Origin: Neobacillus kokaensis
GTDB taxonomy: Bacteria; Bacillota; Bacilli; Bacillales; Cytobacillaceae
Direction of reading: 5' to 3'
Length of the DNA: 53,958 bases
Assembly (NCBI RefSeq): GCF_014656545.1
Contig: NZ_BNDS01000033.1
Span: 1-53,958, forward strand
Shown here: positions 40,778-49,886 of the stretch, piece after piece
How the letters are laid out: each line of letters opens with the position of its first letter
How positions within the stretch are numbered: position 1 is the first letter of the stretch
Translations under genes and position numbers: made by a program
The notes under the pieces: model-generated
What the model saw: the letters and a program-made list of their open reading frames with translations, nothing else
The model's database searches: none
What the model was told of the DNA's origin: nothing

Positions 40778-41011
40778 CTATTGTAACGTACGATAAATGA
40801 CATCACTTAGAGGCTTATACAGGAAAGCAATCCATTCGTGAGGGCTTGGCAGAGGAACTTTCAGCACATGCAAAATACTCAAGCTAGTTCCAAAAGCAAG
40901 CAAGGCACTAAAAGCCCAAAGCTCTCTCTTAAGCCTCTTTCTTAGAAGATAGGGAACCTCAATCACTGCCATCATCAAAGCGGTAACAACTATTCCAATG
41001 CTTGCTAACAT
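40778..41011 (-). CDS. Small two-helix protein of the ger operon (D subunit type)
   Basis: A 77-residue protein with two membrane helices (SIGIVVTALMMAVIEVPYLL and LWAFSALLAFGTSLSILHVL) joined by a basic loop RKRLKRE. Several Bacillus ger operons carry such a small D gene, whose product modulates germination. ATG follows AGGAG. The gap to the C gene is 7 bases and to the B gene 16, so it is clearly co-transcribed. Confidence 0.82.
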   Translation of the reverse strand: MLASIGIVVTALMMAVIEVPYLLRKRLKRELWAFSALLAFGTSLSILHVLKVPLPSPHEWIAFLYKPLSDVIYRTLQ

Positions 41012-41018
41012 ATAAAAC

Positions 41019-42230
41019 CTACTCCTTTAATGATTTCAGAAAAGAATTGCCTACACTGCCAGACCGTCTAATTTTAATATCAACGTCTACCTTTACAGGA
41101 AGTTCTACGAATTCTTCATTCCATTTCATTTTATATTGATTCCAATACTTCGGATCTTCCCTATGAATGACTTCCCCGAAACCAAATATATCTGTTTTAA
41201 AATCAGCTTGTGCCTTGGTTATGGCTGCTTCTATTTTTCGTTTAATGTCTTCTTCTGTTTTTGATTCTAATTCAGCTATTGTGTCTTTTTTACTTAAATC
41301 CACCTCTGAACATTCTACTTCCCCTACATTGGCCTCTGCTTGAACAGAAACATTCATTTTCGGTACCCCATTTTTCACGGAACCGCTGACCTTTGTTTTT
41401 GACCTAACAACCTCGATGCCAAGCATCCCATCACGAGTGCACGGTATACTTACAATAGTACTGTGAACTTTGTTCGTAATATAGTTAGCCCCCTTACTTT
41501 CTCTCTCATTCAGCCAGCCAATTAGTTTATCCTGTTTAAACGCCGCCATATCAGCAAAGGTTAACACGGGTTCAGTAGATGACCGCTGCAGACTTTCCGT
41601 CGATTCCCCTGATTTCGGGTCTCCAAAAATTTGAATTCCTGTTAATAAAGGCTGGTGCCCCTTACTTACTAAATCCGATATTAATTCGTCAATTGTGACC
41701 CCAGCTGTAGCCGCCCATGCCTTCTCCGATGTTTCCAAGGATTGGAATATTTTATTGGCCGGTATCCGTTCTAACGGAATTGATAGGATTTTAAGCACCT
41801 GCTCTGCCGTTGTTTCCTTTGCTACGACAATGTAAAAATCCGTTCTCAACTCTGGGTCCCGGGACAAGAGATCAAGTGCTTTACCGATTCCTTTTCCACT
41901 GGCAAGCTCTTCACCAATCACCAGTAATCTAAGATGGGCTCCGTATATTTTTCGAGGAACCTTTGTTGTCATTTTTCGGATTGCCTCATAAACCGTTTCG
42001 CCGGTGGCGGTATACGTTGCGACAGGTGAATTCCCGCTTCCTCCTTTTTGGGAGGCTACTTCTCCCGGATTAACAACCTGTGCCGAGACTTTGAATTGAT
42101 CACCTGATTGATCTATTCCAAGTGCAACCGTTATGGCAAGTTCATTCAATTCTGTCCTGCTCCAGCATCCTGTTAGCATGGTTAAAGTAATGATAGAAAC
42201 AAGGGCATAATAAAATTTTCGTTTTATCAT
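41019..42230 (-). CDS. Spore germination receptor C subunit (Ger(x)C lipoprotein)
   Basis: A 403-residue lipoprotein with lipobox LTGC (Cys22) followed by WSRTELNELAITVALGID, the hallmark of Ger(x)C proteins. It is anchored on the outer surface of the inner spore membrane and is essential for receptor function in known systems. It lies 9 bases after the A gene. Family assignment is secure; the germinant specificity is unknown. Confidence 0.94.
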   Translation of the reverse strand: MIKRKFYYALVSIITLTMLTGCWSRTELNELAITVALGIDQSGDQFKVSAQVVNPGEVASQKGGSGNSPVATYTATGETVYEAIRKMTTKVPRKIYGAHLRLLVIGEELASGKGIGKALDLLSRDPELRTDFYIVVAKETTAEQVLKILSIPLERIPANKIFQSLETSEKAWAATAGVTIDELISDLVSKGHQPLLTGIQIFGDPKSGESTESLQRSSTEPVLTFADMAAFKQDKLIGWLNERESKGANYITNKVHSTIVSIPCTRDGMLGIEVVRSKTKVSGSVKNGVPKMNVSVQAEANVGEVECSEVDLSKKDTIAELESKTEEDIKRKIEAAITKAQADFKTDIFGFGEVIHREDPKYWNQYKMKWNEEFVELPVKVDVDIKIRRSGSVGNSFLKSLKE

Positions 42231-42239
42231 AAAAAAACC

Positions 42240-43835
42240 TCATTCCCGTTCTGGTTTCGAAGCAGGCTCATTTTGTCCCCGGGTCTCGTTTTTCTGGCTT
42301 ATCAGGTGAGGACGAGTCAACATTTTCCCAATAGGTACTCGGAAAATCATATCTTTTTGATCCGATGGATTGAAAGGACCAAATGGAGACATATATGGGA
42401 CACCAAAAGAGCGTAGACTGCTCATATGCAATAAGATCGCAATTAATCCCAGCGTCACCCCTAATAATCCGAAAGACGCTGCAAAGCCCATCAAACCGAA
42501 ACGAAGAATTCGGATGGAAATAGCCATATTAAACGAGGGAATGACAAAACTTGAAATCGCCGTAATCGCTACAACAATGACCATAGCAGCTGATACAATA
42601 CCTGCTTCAACTGCTGCTTGACCGATTACCAATGCACCGACAATCGAAACCGCCTGTCCAATAGCTCTGGGCATTCTAACCCCTGCTTCACGCAGAATTT
42701 CAAAGGTAACCTCCATCAGTAATGCCTCTACAAACGCGGGAAAAGGAACGCCTTCCCGCTGTGCTGCTAAACTAATCAAAAGGGGCGTTGGCAGCATTTC
42801 TTGATGAAAGGTAGTAACCGCAATATATAAAGATGGCCCGAGTAAGGAAATAGCTAACGCAATATATCGCAACAAACGAATAAGATTACTAATGTCCCAG
42901 CGTTGATAGTAGTCTTCTGAAGACTGTAGGAATTGCCCGAATAAAGCAGGTACTAAGAGCACAAATGGTGTGCCATCTACAAGAATGGCAATCCTCCCCT
43001 CTAAAAGTCCAGCTGCTATGGCATCCGGTCTTTCCGTATTATACACAGTTGGAAAGGGGGTATAGGTTTCATCTTGGATTAGTTCTTCGATATAGCCTGA
43101 TTCCAAAATTCCATCGATATTGATCCGGTCAAGTCTTTTATGAACTTCATCCAACACTTTGTCATTGACTATACCTTTAATAAACATAAGTGCTACATCG
43201 GTTTTTGTTCTTTCTCCAATCTGTTTCGTTTCTAGCCATAGATTGGGATCCTTGATTCTTCGTCTAATTAAGGCTGTATTCGTTCGAATGGATTCGGAAA
43301 ATCCCTCTTTTGGTCCACGGATAACAGTTTGTGCCGATGGTTCCTGGACACCGCGGTCTTCCCAGCCCCTCATTCCAACTTTAAGCCCCCAGGCACTGCC
43401 GTCCATTAAAATAACGATATCCCCTTCTAAAATAGTCGTAAGGAGTGTATCAAAATCGACTACATCCGTAATTCCGGAAACGGTGAGGACTTCATCTTTC
43501 ATCAGCTGTAAAGCAACATTTGGGTTCGAATAGATGTCTTGATCAAATTCCATCTTTCGCATTTCAAGCATTAAAGGCTCTAAAACAAAATTATTAAGGG
43601 ACTGTGTATCAGCGAGACCATCCGTATAAAAGATCGCTAACTTTATATTATTTTTTTTACTAATACGAATTTCTCTTATGATTAAATCAGAACTATTTCC
43701 AAGGTTTTCTTTTATGAATTGAATATTTTCATGTAAACGTGTCTTTAGCGGTTTTGTGTCACCTATTTTCGTCACGCCAGGATGAGCCGTTGACTCACTT
43801 TTTAATAATTTTTTGATGGTTTTCTTGAATTTCAC
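42240..43835 (-). CDS. Spore germination receptor A subunit (GerAA family)
   Basis: A 531-residue protein with a long N-terminal cytosolic domain (about 1-280) and a C-terminal membrane part. Family motifs include LDRINIDGILESGYIEELI, FPTVYNTERPDAIAAGLLEGR and RIAILVDGTPFVLLVP. Together with B and C it forms the germinant-gated receptor. The frame opens at GTG 43850, but GTG 43835 sits better behind GGTGGAG; either is possible. It is first in the operon. The upstream region is AT-rich, as expected for a forespore promoter, but no clear sigma-G boxes were found. Confidence 0.94.
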   Translation of the reverse strand: MKFKKTIKKLLKSESTAHPGVTKIGDTKPLKTRLHENIQFIKENLGNSSDLIIREIRISKKNNIKLAIFYTDGLADTQSLNNFVLEPLMLEMRKMEFDQDIYSNPNVALQLMKDEVLTVSGITDVVDFDTLLTTILEGDIVILMDGSAWGLKVGMRGWEDRGVQEPSAQTVIRGPKEGFSESIRTNTALIRRRIKDPNLWLETKQIGERTKTDVALMFIKGIVNDKVLDEVHKRLDRINIDGILESGYIEELIQDETYTPFPTVYNTERPDAIAAGLLEGRIAILVDGTPFVLLVPALFGQFLQSSEDYYQRWDISNLIRLLRYIALAISLLGPSLYIAVTTFHQEMLPTPLLISLAAQREGVPFPAFVEALLMEVTFEILREAGVRMPRAIGQAVSIVGALVIGQAAVEAGIVSAAMVIVVAITAISSFVIPSFNMAISIRILRFGLMGFAASFGLLGVTLGLIAILLHMSSLRSFGVPYMSPFGPFNPSDQKDMIFRVPIGKMLTRPHLISQKNETRGQNEPASKPERE

Positions 43836-43955
43836 CAAGATAATCTCCACCTTTGCTCCTATGGTCAGAAATCAGTATTGACGTACTAAGAATTCTTTAA
43901 ACGAAAGTGTTTCCTAAAGTAAATTACACATGGAACAGGCAATCGTATTGTGAGC

Positions 43956-43986
43956 AAAAAAACAGACCACCATTTGGTTGATCTGC
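43956..43986 (-). terminator. Terminator of the HEPN-ankyrin cassette
   Basis: On the minus strand CAGATC and ACCA pair with TGGT and GGTCTG around a short loop, with an inner mismatch, and seven T residues follow. It stops the three-gene cassette before the ger operon. Confidence 0.65.
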
Positions 43987-44126
43987 TCTAATCCGATGCT
44001 CCTGATTTTTTCCAAAAGCTTATTAATTTTTGCAAATTGCCTCTGCAGCTTACACAGCTTCATTTTCTTTTGTGCAAGTGCGATTTCTACAACAGTCTTA
44101 TTTCAAGTTTGTATTATTGTCCGCCA

Positions 44127-44606
44127 CTACTTTACTTTTCCTTCTAATTTACGAATATATATATTGATCATTTCGCCCATCCCCCAAAGATAATAAGATA
44201 TCTCTTCCATTTCATCCTCAATAATTTCAAATTCCATAGAAAGAAATTTATGGGCTAAGCCGTTCCGTTTATCAAAAATTAAACTAATGATCTCTATTTG
44301 CTCTTCATTTAATAGTTCATAGTTTAATTCTTCATAATTCCCCCTTGGATTAATACCCCTTTTGGCTGTTGCAGAAATCTTCTTAAAACATTCAATAGAC
44401 TTGATTAGGTCATAACGTATTGCTTTTTCAAAAGGGTTTGTAATCGAAAAAGGAAAAATTTTATTAAACTCATTTTCAAATTGTTTATAAACCTTGTACG
44501 TAGTAATTATTTCTTGAGCAATTGAATCGAATTCAGAACGAAGTAATTTTGCCTTGCTTATTTCGTTCTTAAGCTTTTGCATTCTTTTTTCCGTATCCCT
44601 TCCCAA
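44127..44606 (-). CDS. HEPN-like protein
   Basis: A largely helical 159-residue soluble protein. RNGLAH (Arg114-His119) fits the Rx4H motif, with Asn at the second position, of HEPN domains, many of which are RNases in toxin, abortive infection and RNA-processing systems. It begins with a coiled-coil-like stretch. The start is uncertain: TTG 44606 lacks a strong ribosome site, and ATG 44582 is a little far from GGAAGGG. It lies 41 bases after the ankyrin gene in the same direction. Only one HEPN motif is seen, so the match is suggestive rather than firm. Confidence 0.6.
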   Translation of the reverse strand: MGRDTEKRMQKLKNEISKAKLLRSEFDSIAQEIITTYKVYKQFENEFNKIFPFSITNPFEKAIRYDLIKSIECFKKISATAKRGINPRGNYEELNYELLNEEQIEIISLIFDKRNGLAHKFLSMEFEIIEDEMEEISYYLWGMGEMINIYIRKLEGKVK

Positions 44607-44647
44607 TTACGAGTCACTCTTTCTATGTTTTTTAAAAAAAGGTTTTA

Positions 44648-46861
44648 TCAATACCCCAGCACATGCAGCCTTGCAGCGATCTCATCTCGGTCATCTCTTT
44701 CTGCGTCTTGAAGCGGGGTATCGCCAAATGTATTTTTGGTGTTTAGATTTCCTCCGTATTTTACAAATAAATCGAAGAGGCGGAGGTCGTTTTTGGTGAT
44801 GATGTCAAACACCAGGGATTCACCGTATTCCTTGGCGTTGGGATCTGCGCCATTTTCAAGTAACAGTTGGAAGGCCTCAATATTCTTCTCGTTTATCGCT
44901 TCGGATAGCGGGGTATAGCCATCCTCATCCACAATGTTTAAATTGACGCCGCCCATATCGATTAACCTTTTTAAATCCTCGATACTTCCATATTCCACTG
45001 TCCTGATCAGAAAGGAAGAGCCATATTGATTCAAATGGTTGGGGTTTACATCGGTATTCTCCAGCAAGAAGAATCCGCGTTTCATGTCCGACTGTCTGAT
45101 GGCTTCATCATAGGCATGTTTGTCTAAGCCGGTAGAAAACCACTTGTCCTCCACTTTTTCAAAATAAAATCGATCTAGCGAGGCAGGATAGAAAGCGGCA
45201 TGCTTAACGAAATAATACGTATTAAATCCTAAAAGAATAATCACGAAAGCAGGAGTTATGATATGAAGTTTTAAATGCTTCGCGCCCGCTAGAAAAGACT
45301 TAGCACCACTTACCGTATGACGCCGCAACTGGCTTAAACCTCTCTTAAAAGCTAAAATGCCTAACGAATTTAAAAGATTCTTCTTCTGCAGGAAGGACAA
45401 AAATTGATCACTGCGTATGCCGCATTCATTCAGCTGCCTTTGGTACACTTTACTGAGATTACCGAAGGGAAGTTGATCATCTACCTTTTCGCCCCTAAAT
45501 AAATCAAAACTTTGAAGGATAGAGGCCGTTTTTTCATCCACCCTATTCTTTCCTGAGTATTCCGAAAAAAGATCAGCTGTAGGCTTTTCATTATTCTCTT
45601 GAACCGAAATCATGATGATTCTTAACAGCAGATCATGAAAGGCAATAATCGATTTTCCACCGATGGATTGGACATTCTCCACTGTAACAGATAATTGCGC
45701 TGTTAATTCTCGATACAATTGCGCTGCCTGCGTATATTTGCCCTTCTTCCAGTAAACTTCCTCAATCTGATAGAGGTAAATACCATAACGATACAAATAA
45801 CCCCATTCTAATAAGGTTTTCTGGTTTCCATGAACGGTATGAGGCACTTTACCGGCGTAAGGATTTTCTTTAAAAAATTGCAGGAGTTTTTGAGAAAGTT
45901 GATGGGCAAAGGAATAATTTTGAGAAGACAAAGCCTCTCCGATTAACCGCTCGTTCTCTGCCATCCAATGAATCAACCGTCTTTGCTCAGATGGTTTTAC
46001 AATGGCCTTTATTTGAAAATCTCCTTTGTCAAAACCATCAATCAGATATCCGAGATCGTCATAATCCTGTCTGACTTTCAGAAAATAGCCGCCAATCAGC
46101 ATCGTATAAAGAAGGCGGAATCCCTGTTCAAGCGTGTTCTTCAATTGTTTCCAAGCCTTATGCACCTTTTTCCATTCTGCCATGACATCGCCAAAGGAGC
46201 CTTCTATATATAAATCATAGCTTGTCAGGGCATCAACCGCTTTTCGGGTTAGAATTCTTCCAACCGGACCCCCTAATACCGAGCCAACCATACCTGCTCC
46301 CAAGCCTATAGCGGAATTTACCTTCTCCTTCTCCGCTATCCGCTGGATAAAATCAATATGTTCTACAAAACGTTCACTATGGCCTTTTAACATCTGGATC
46401 AAAGGGTCCGTTTTCATCATCATATATTGAGAGAAGGCTTGAAAAAGGGAATCTGCTGCCGTATATCTCTTCAGGATTGAAGGAAAACAATTCTGTTGGA
46501 TGAGTTCATCTAAGAAATGGGTATATGTTTCCCGCGTAAAGTTTGTATTATAAGACTGATTTAATAATTGGGTTAGTGCATTCGGATGAACCAAACGCAG
46601 ATACTGGCCCATTAATCGTTTTTTCTCGCTAGATGAAACCTCTTCTTCTTTCCACCTGTCCTGTATTTTCTTGGTATCTGTAAAAAGTTTATCAGAAATG
46701 GTTTTGTCTAGATGTTCCATTTCGGATTGAACCAAGTGGTGGATAAAATCCTGTACCTCTTTATGTAAATTAGGTGATAAAGAATGCTCCAGTTCTTCAC
46801 ATAATGCGGTTAGTCCCTCTTCCGGTTTTTCAAAGAGATGTGATTTCAATTGTGTCTTCAT
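44648..46861 (-). CDS. Ankyrin-repeat membrane-associated protein
   Basis: A 737-residue protein. The first 530 residues are mostly helical and unrecognised, with a Gly-rich hydrophobic stretch (IGLGAGMVGSVLGGPVG) near 190 and a TPR-like region near 370-400. A membrane segment lies at about 532-552 (IITPAFVIILLGF). The C-terminus (610-737) holds ankyrin repeats: EDGYTPLSEAINEKNIEAFQ, LLLENGADPNAKEYG and TFGDTPLQDAERDDRDE. ATG follows TAGGAG, which is part of the preceding gene's stop region, so translation is coupled. Ankyrin repeats suggest protein binding; the role is unknown. Confidence 0.82.
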   Translation of the reverse strand: MKTQLKSHLFEKPEEGLTALCEELEHSLSPNLHKEVQDFIHHLVQSEMEHLDKTISDKLFTDTKKIQDRWKEEEVSSSEKKRLMGQYLRLVHPNALTQLLNQSYNTNFTRETYTHFLDELIQQNCFPSILKRYTAADSLFQAFSQYMMMKTDPLIQMLKGHSERFVEHIDFIQRIAEKEKVNSAIGLGAGMVGSVLGGPVGRILTRKAVDALTSYDLYIEGSFGDVMAEWKKVHKAWKQLKNTLEQGFRLLYTMLIGGYFLKVRQDYDDLGYLIDGFDKGDFQIKAIVKPSEQRRLIHWMAENERLIGEALSSQNYSFAHQLSQKLLQFFKENPYAGKVPHTVHGNQKTLLEWGYLYRYGIYLYQIEEVYWKKGKYTQAAQLYRELTAQLSVTVENVQSIGGKSIIAFHDLLLRIIMISVQENNEKPTADLFSEYSGKNRVDEKTASILQSFDLFRGEKVDDQLPFGNLSKVYQRQLNECGIRSDQFLSFLQKKNLLNSLGILAFKRGLSQLRRHTVSGAKSFLAGAKHLKLHIITPAFVIILLGFNTYYFVKHAAFYPASLDRFYFEKVEDKWFSTGLDKHAYDEAIRQSDMKRGFFLLENTDVNPNHLNQYGSSFLIRTVEYGSIEDLKRLIDMGGVNLNIVDEDGYTPLSEAINEKNIEAFQLLLENGADPNAKEYGESLVFDIITKNDLRLFDLFVKYGGNLNTKNTFGDTPLQDAERDDRDEIAARLHVLGY

Positions 46862-46871
46862 GTTGTGTCTC

Positions 46872-47477
46872 CTACATCCAGTCTAAGAAATCCAATCCAT
46901 CAAGAGCTGAAACATCAAAATGGCCTAAAAGATCAAGTCCATCCAAATGATCAAGACTTGCCCCAAAGTCATGAAAACTGTCATGGATATAGGAGCTAAA
47001 AGAATCATAGCTTGATGCATGATCCAATGAAGGTCCAGCTATATCATCGGGTTGGAACATCTTATTTCCATATTCCGGGATAATGCCTAGCAATTCCATA
47101 TCACTTGAAAATAACGTTTTTCCGATAGGTGTATCAAAACTAATTGATTCTAGTGCCATATCCTCGTTAAATAGATAATGGCCGCCGAACACATTATCCG
47201 TGGTAAAACCAATGTTTTCAAATGACCCATTATAAATAGTTTCACCACCAAAGGCATTTGGCGAAGTATACCCGATTACGTTCATGTCTGTACCGGTAAT
47301 TGTGGTCCCATTAAAAACATTATCCGTCGCAACGGCGACAATATTTCCACCCCGATCCAAAATGGCGGTTGAATCAATCATCCATGGTATTTCCATCGTC
47401 CCGTCTAACGGAACATGTAAGGCTGCTAATGTTTGCGCTAACCCTTCCTGGCTATAAGCTAAATCAAACAAACTCAT
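46872..47477 (-). CDS. Repeat protein of unknown function, beta-flower-like
   Basis: A 201-residue protein. Residues 35-135 contain four or so related units of about 26 residues (AVATDNVFNG, GYTSPNAFGGETIYNG, GFTTDNVFGGHYLFNED), suggesting a small beta-propeller or beta-flower fold. The C-terminal 60 residues are Asp/His/Ser-rich (DHASSYDSFSSY, LDHLDGLDLLGHF). There is no signal peptide and no membrane segment. ATG follows GGGGG. It is first in a three-gene operon; the ankyrin gene starts 10 bases after. I know no function for this protein. Confidence 0.72.
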   Translation of the reverse strand: MSLFDLAYSQEGLAQTLAALHVPLDGTMEIPWMIDSTAILDRGGNIVAVATDNVFNGTTITGTDMNVIGYTSPNAFGGETIYNGSFENIGFTTDNVFGGHYLFNEDMALESISFDTPIGKTLFSSDMELLGIIPEYGNKMFQPDDIAGPSLDHASSYDSFSSYIHDSFHDFGASLDHLDGLDLLGHFDVSALDGLDFLDWM

Positions 47478-47669
47478 GGTGTACCCCCTTCTATTAACCT
47501 ATTACTATTTTACCAAATCAGCTAATGCTTACTATAAAAAAATTTCCATTTAAATATTTCCTATTACTAACAAACAAGGGGGGCATACCAACCTGTTCCC
47601 CCTTTTGATTCTTTATCAAACTAGCAAGTGGTTGTGCGCGATTGTGGCCTAGTATCTTCGATGCCGGCA

Positions 47670-48062
47670 CTTTGCGCACTTTATGAAAGACTTTTTGATT
47701 GGGATCTCCTGCTATTTTGGCCTTCATCACGCTTATGAAGGACTTTTTGTTTTGGGTTTCTATCAACTTTAGTCTTCATCACGCCTATGAAGGACTTTTT
47801 GTTCTGGATTCCTATCAATTTTGGCCTTCATCACGCTTATGAAGGACTTTTCCATCTGGGTTCCTATCAATTTTGGTCTTCATCATGCTTATGAAGGACT
47901 TTTTGTTGTGGGTTTCTATCAATTTTGGTCTTCATCACGCTTATGAAGGACATTTTAATCTGGTTTTCTACCAATTTTGTCCTTCATCCGGCTTATGAAG
48001 ACCATTTTATACCTGCACCACTGCTATCTTGGTCTTCATCACGCTTATGAAGGATAGCTTTG
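47670..48062. repeat. 52-bp tandem repeat array, locus 3 (seven to eight units)
   Basis: Units built on CTTCATCACGCTTATGAAGG repeat with starts (TTCAT) at 47723, 47775, 47827, 47879, 47931, 47983 and 48035, an exact 52-bp step, plus a decayed half unit at 47670. Each contains a small hairpin, CTTCAT with ATGAAG across seven bases. The rest of the unit (TTTTGGT, GGGTTTCTATCAA) is also conserved, so there are no unique spacers and it is not a CRISPR. It lies between divergent genes at 47477 and 48183. Confidence 0.9.
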
Positions 48063-48182
48063 ACTGAGTTACCATACACTTTCCCCTTCTTAGGGTCCTC
48101 TTAAAAATTATCAAAAATTCCCATCTAAATATGTTAGAATACTTATAGATAAAAAAATTTCCATAGTTTGGAGTTTTCATAC

Positions 48183-49820
48183 ATGAAGATACCTTTAATA
48201 AAAGCAGGTATATTAACCTGTTTAACTATAAGTTTATTCTCTGGAAATGCTTCGGCGGAGTCGGACTTAGCCGCTAAATGCGCCGCATATGGCACAATAC
48301 AACCAAACGTAAATCCCTCCTTTCAGCAAATAAACTGCTTGTTGACGAATGCTGCCTTAAAGGCTGACATTCCTCCCGAAGTGGTCAAAGCCGTGGCTAC
48401 ACAGGAAAACGGCTCCTGGAAGCAATTCAATAGTAAGGGCGATCCTATTATTTCCTACGACGGCGGAATCGGTCTTATGCAGCTAACCAATCAAAATGGG
48501 TACGTGGAGGAGAAGCTGAAGAACGATATCGTCTACAATATTGAGGCAGGAGTCGCGGTCCTTGACTATATGTATACGCGGGTGGATTTGCCAAAAATCA
48601 AAGGGGCAGGACGCCATCTAATTGAAAACTGGTATTTCTCCGTAATGGCATATAACGGAACAAAGCCAGTGAACAGTCCTCTCAAACAGCAAACCGGGGA
48701 GCGAAACATGGATGCCTATCAGGAACAAGTTTTTGCAAAGCTAGAAAAAGAAAGTTATCTAGACGGTACGAAGTTAGCACAATACCCATTTAGTAAACTC
48801 GATTTTGATTATAATCGTGAAAGCAGCGAAAACATTAAGTTTAATAGATTGCAATACACACTAGCTTCTAATGGCCACGAGACCGCCTATTTGTTTAAAA
48901 GCGGAAACAGAGTGGAGACAACGGCAAAAGGGGTTAATTTACGCAAAAAACCAGGGGGTACGTATTTAAAAACCTTGCCAAAAAATACTGCCTTAATCAT
49001 TACTGGTGGATTTACGTATGACAATTCTACTGCAAACCAATTTGTCTGGTACCCAGTCCAAACCGTAGATAAAAGGGTGAGCGGATATGTTTCTTCAGCT
49101 TACATTAAGAAGCTCGTAGATTCGAAGAAACCGGTCATTTCTGGGGTCGTAAGCAAGTCCATTCCCATCAACTCTAAATTCAGCCCAAAAACAGGCGTTA
49201 AGGCGATGGATAATGCGGACGGTGATATTACAAGTGCAATAAAAGTAATGGGTACGGTGAATACTAAGAAAAAGGGTACTTACTATGTAACATACACTGT
49301 CGCCGATTGGTCCAAGAATACCGCAGTCGTTAAAAGAAAGATAACGGTCTACGATCATGTGAAACCGGTCATTTCCGGTGCCGCTAATAAAACCATTAGA
49401 TTAAATTCTTCGTTTAATCCAAGAGCCGGCGTTACGGCACGGGATAATGTGGACGGCAGCTTAACTAGTAAAATTAAAATCAGCGGCTTCGTTAATACGA
49501 AGAAAAAGGGTACCTACACATTGAAATATACGGTGACTGATTCTTCAAAGAATGCGGTGACGGTTACAAGAAAGATTACAATTGATCGTACCAAACCCGT
49601 CATTTCAGGAGCAAAAAGTAAAACCATCCGTTACAAATCTTCCTTTAACCCTAAAACGGGGGTAACAGCGAAAGACAATGTTGATGGCAATTTAACTAAG
49701 AAAATCAAAGTAACAGGAAAAGTAAATACAAAGAAAAAAGGCACCTATACTTTAACTTACACCGTTACGGATCAATCCAAAAACCAAGCAGCCGTGAAAA
49801 GAAAAATCATTGTAAAATAA
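48183..49820 (+). CDS. Secreted lytic transglycosylase with SH3b and three DUF5011-like domains
   Basis: A 545-residue exported protein. A signal peptide (cleaved after ASA, about residue 25) is followed by an SLT-type goose-lysozyme-like domain (40-190) with likely catalytic Glu75 in ATQENGSW and the GGIGLMQLT motif, a linker, an SH3b domain (240-315; VNLRKKPGG) and three DUF5011-type immunoglobulin-like repeats, each starting KPVISG and ending with a TVTD-type strand. It would cut peptidoglycan glycan strands while attached to the wall. ATG at 48183 follows GGAG. A strong terminator follows. Confidence 0.9.
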   Translation: MKIPLIKAGILTCLTISLFSGNASAESDLAAKCAAYGTIQPNVNPSFQQINCLLTNAALKADIPPEVVKAVATQENGSWKQFNSKGDPIISYDGGIGLMQLTNQNGYVEEKLKNDIVYNIEAGVAVLDYMYTRVDLPKIKGAGRHLIENWYFSVMAYNGTKPVNSPLKQQTGERNMDAYQEQVFAKLEKESYLDGTKLAQYPFSKLDFDYNRESSENIKFNRLQYTLASNGHETAYLFKSGNRVETTAKGVNLRKKPGGTYLKTLPKNTALIITGGFTYDNSTANQFVWYPVQTVDKRVSGYVSSAYIKKLVDSKKPVISGVVSKSIPINSKFSPKTGVKAMDNADGDITSAIKVMGTVNTKKKGTYYVTYTVADWSKNTAVVKRKITVYDHVKPVISGAANKTIRLNSSFNPRAGVTARDNVDGSLTSKIKISGFVNTKKKGTYTLKYTVTDSSKNAVTVTRKITIDRTKPVISGAKSKTIRYKSSFNPKTGVTAKDNVDGNLTKKIKVTGKVNTKKKGTYTLTYTVTDQSKNQAAVKRKIIVK

Positions 49821-49834
49821 ATAGGTAACTAAAG

Positions 49835-49874
49835 AAGCTGACAACCTTCAATAACAGGTTGTCAGCTTTTTTGG
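49835..49874 (+). terminator. Terminator after the transglycosylase gene
   Basis: AAGCTGACAACCT (49835-49847) pairs with AGGTTGTCAGCTT (49856-49868) and is followed by TTTTT. It can also serve the convergent MFS gene. Confidence 0.9.
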
Positions 49875-49886
49875 TTAGTAAGGGAT

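Noticed and set aside
43925..44105. Short coiled-coil-like frame (AQKKMKLCKLQRQ) on the minus strand
   Set aside because: No ribosome site; it overlaps the terminator of the cassette upstream.
47518..47766. Open frame of 82 codons on the minus strand
   Set aside because: It is largely formed by the 52-bp repeat array and lacks a ribosome site and family likeness.
47670..48062. CRISPR array
   Set aside because: The whole 52-bp unit is repeated, with no unique spacers, and no cas genes are nearby. The same holds for the 21-bp and 81-bp arrays.
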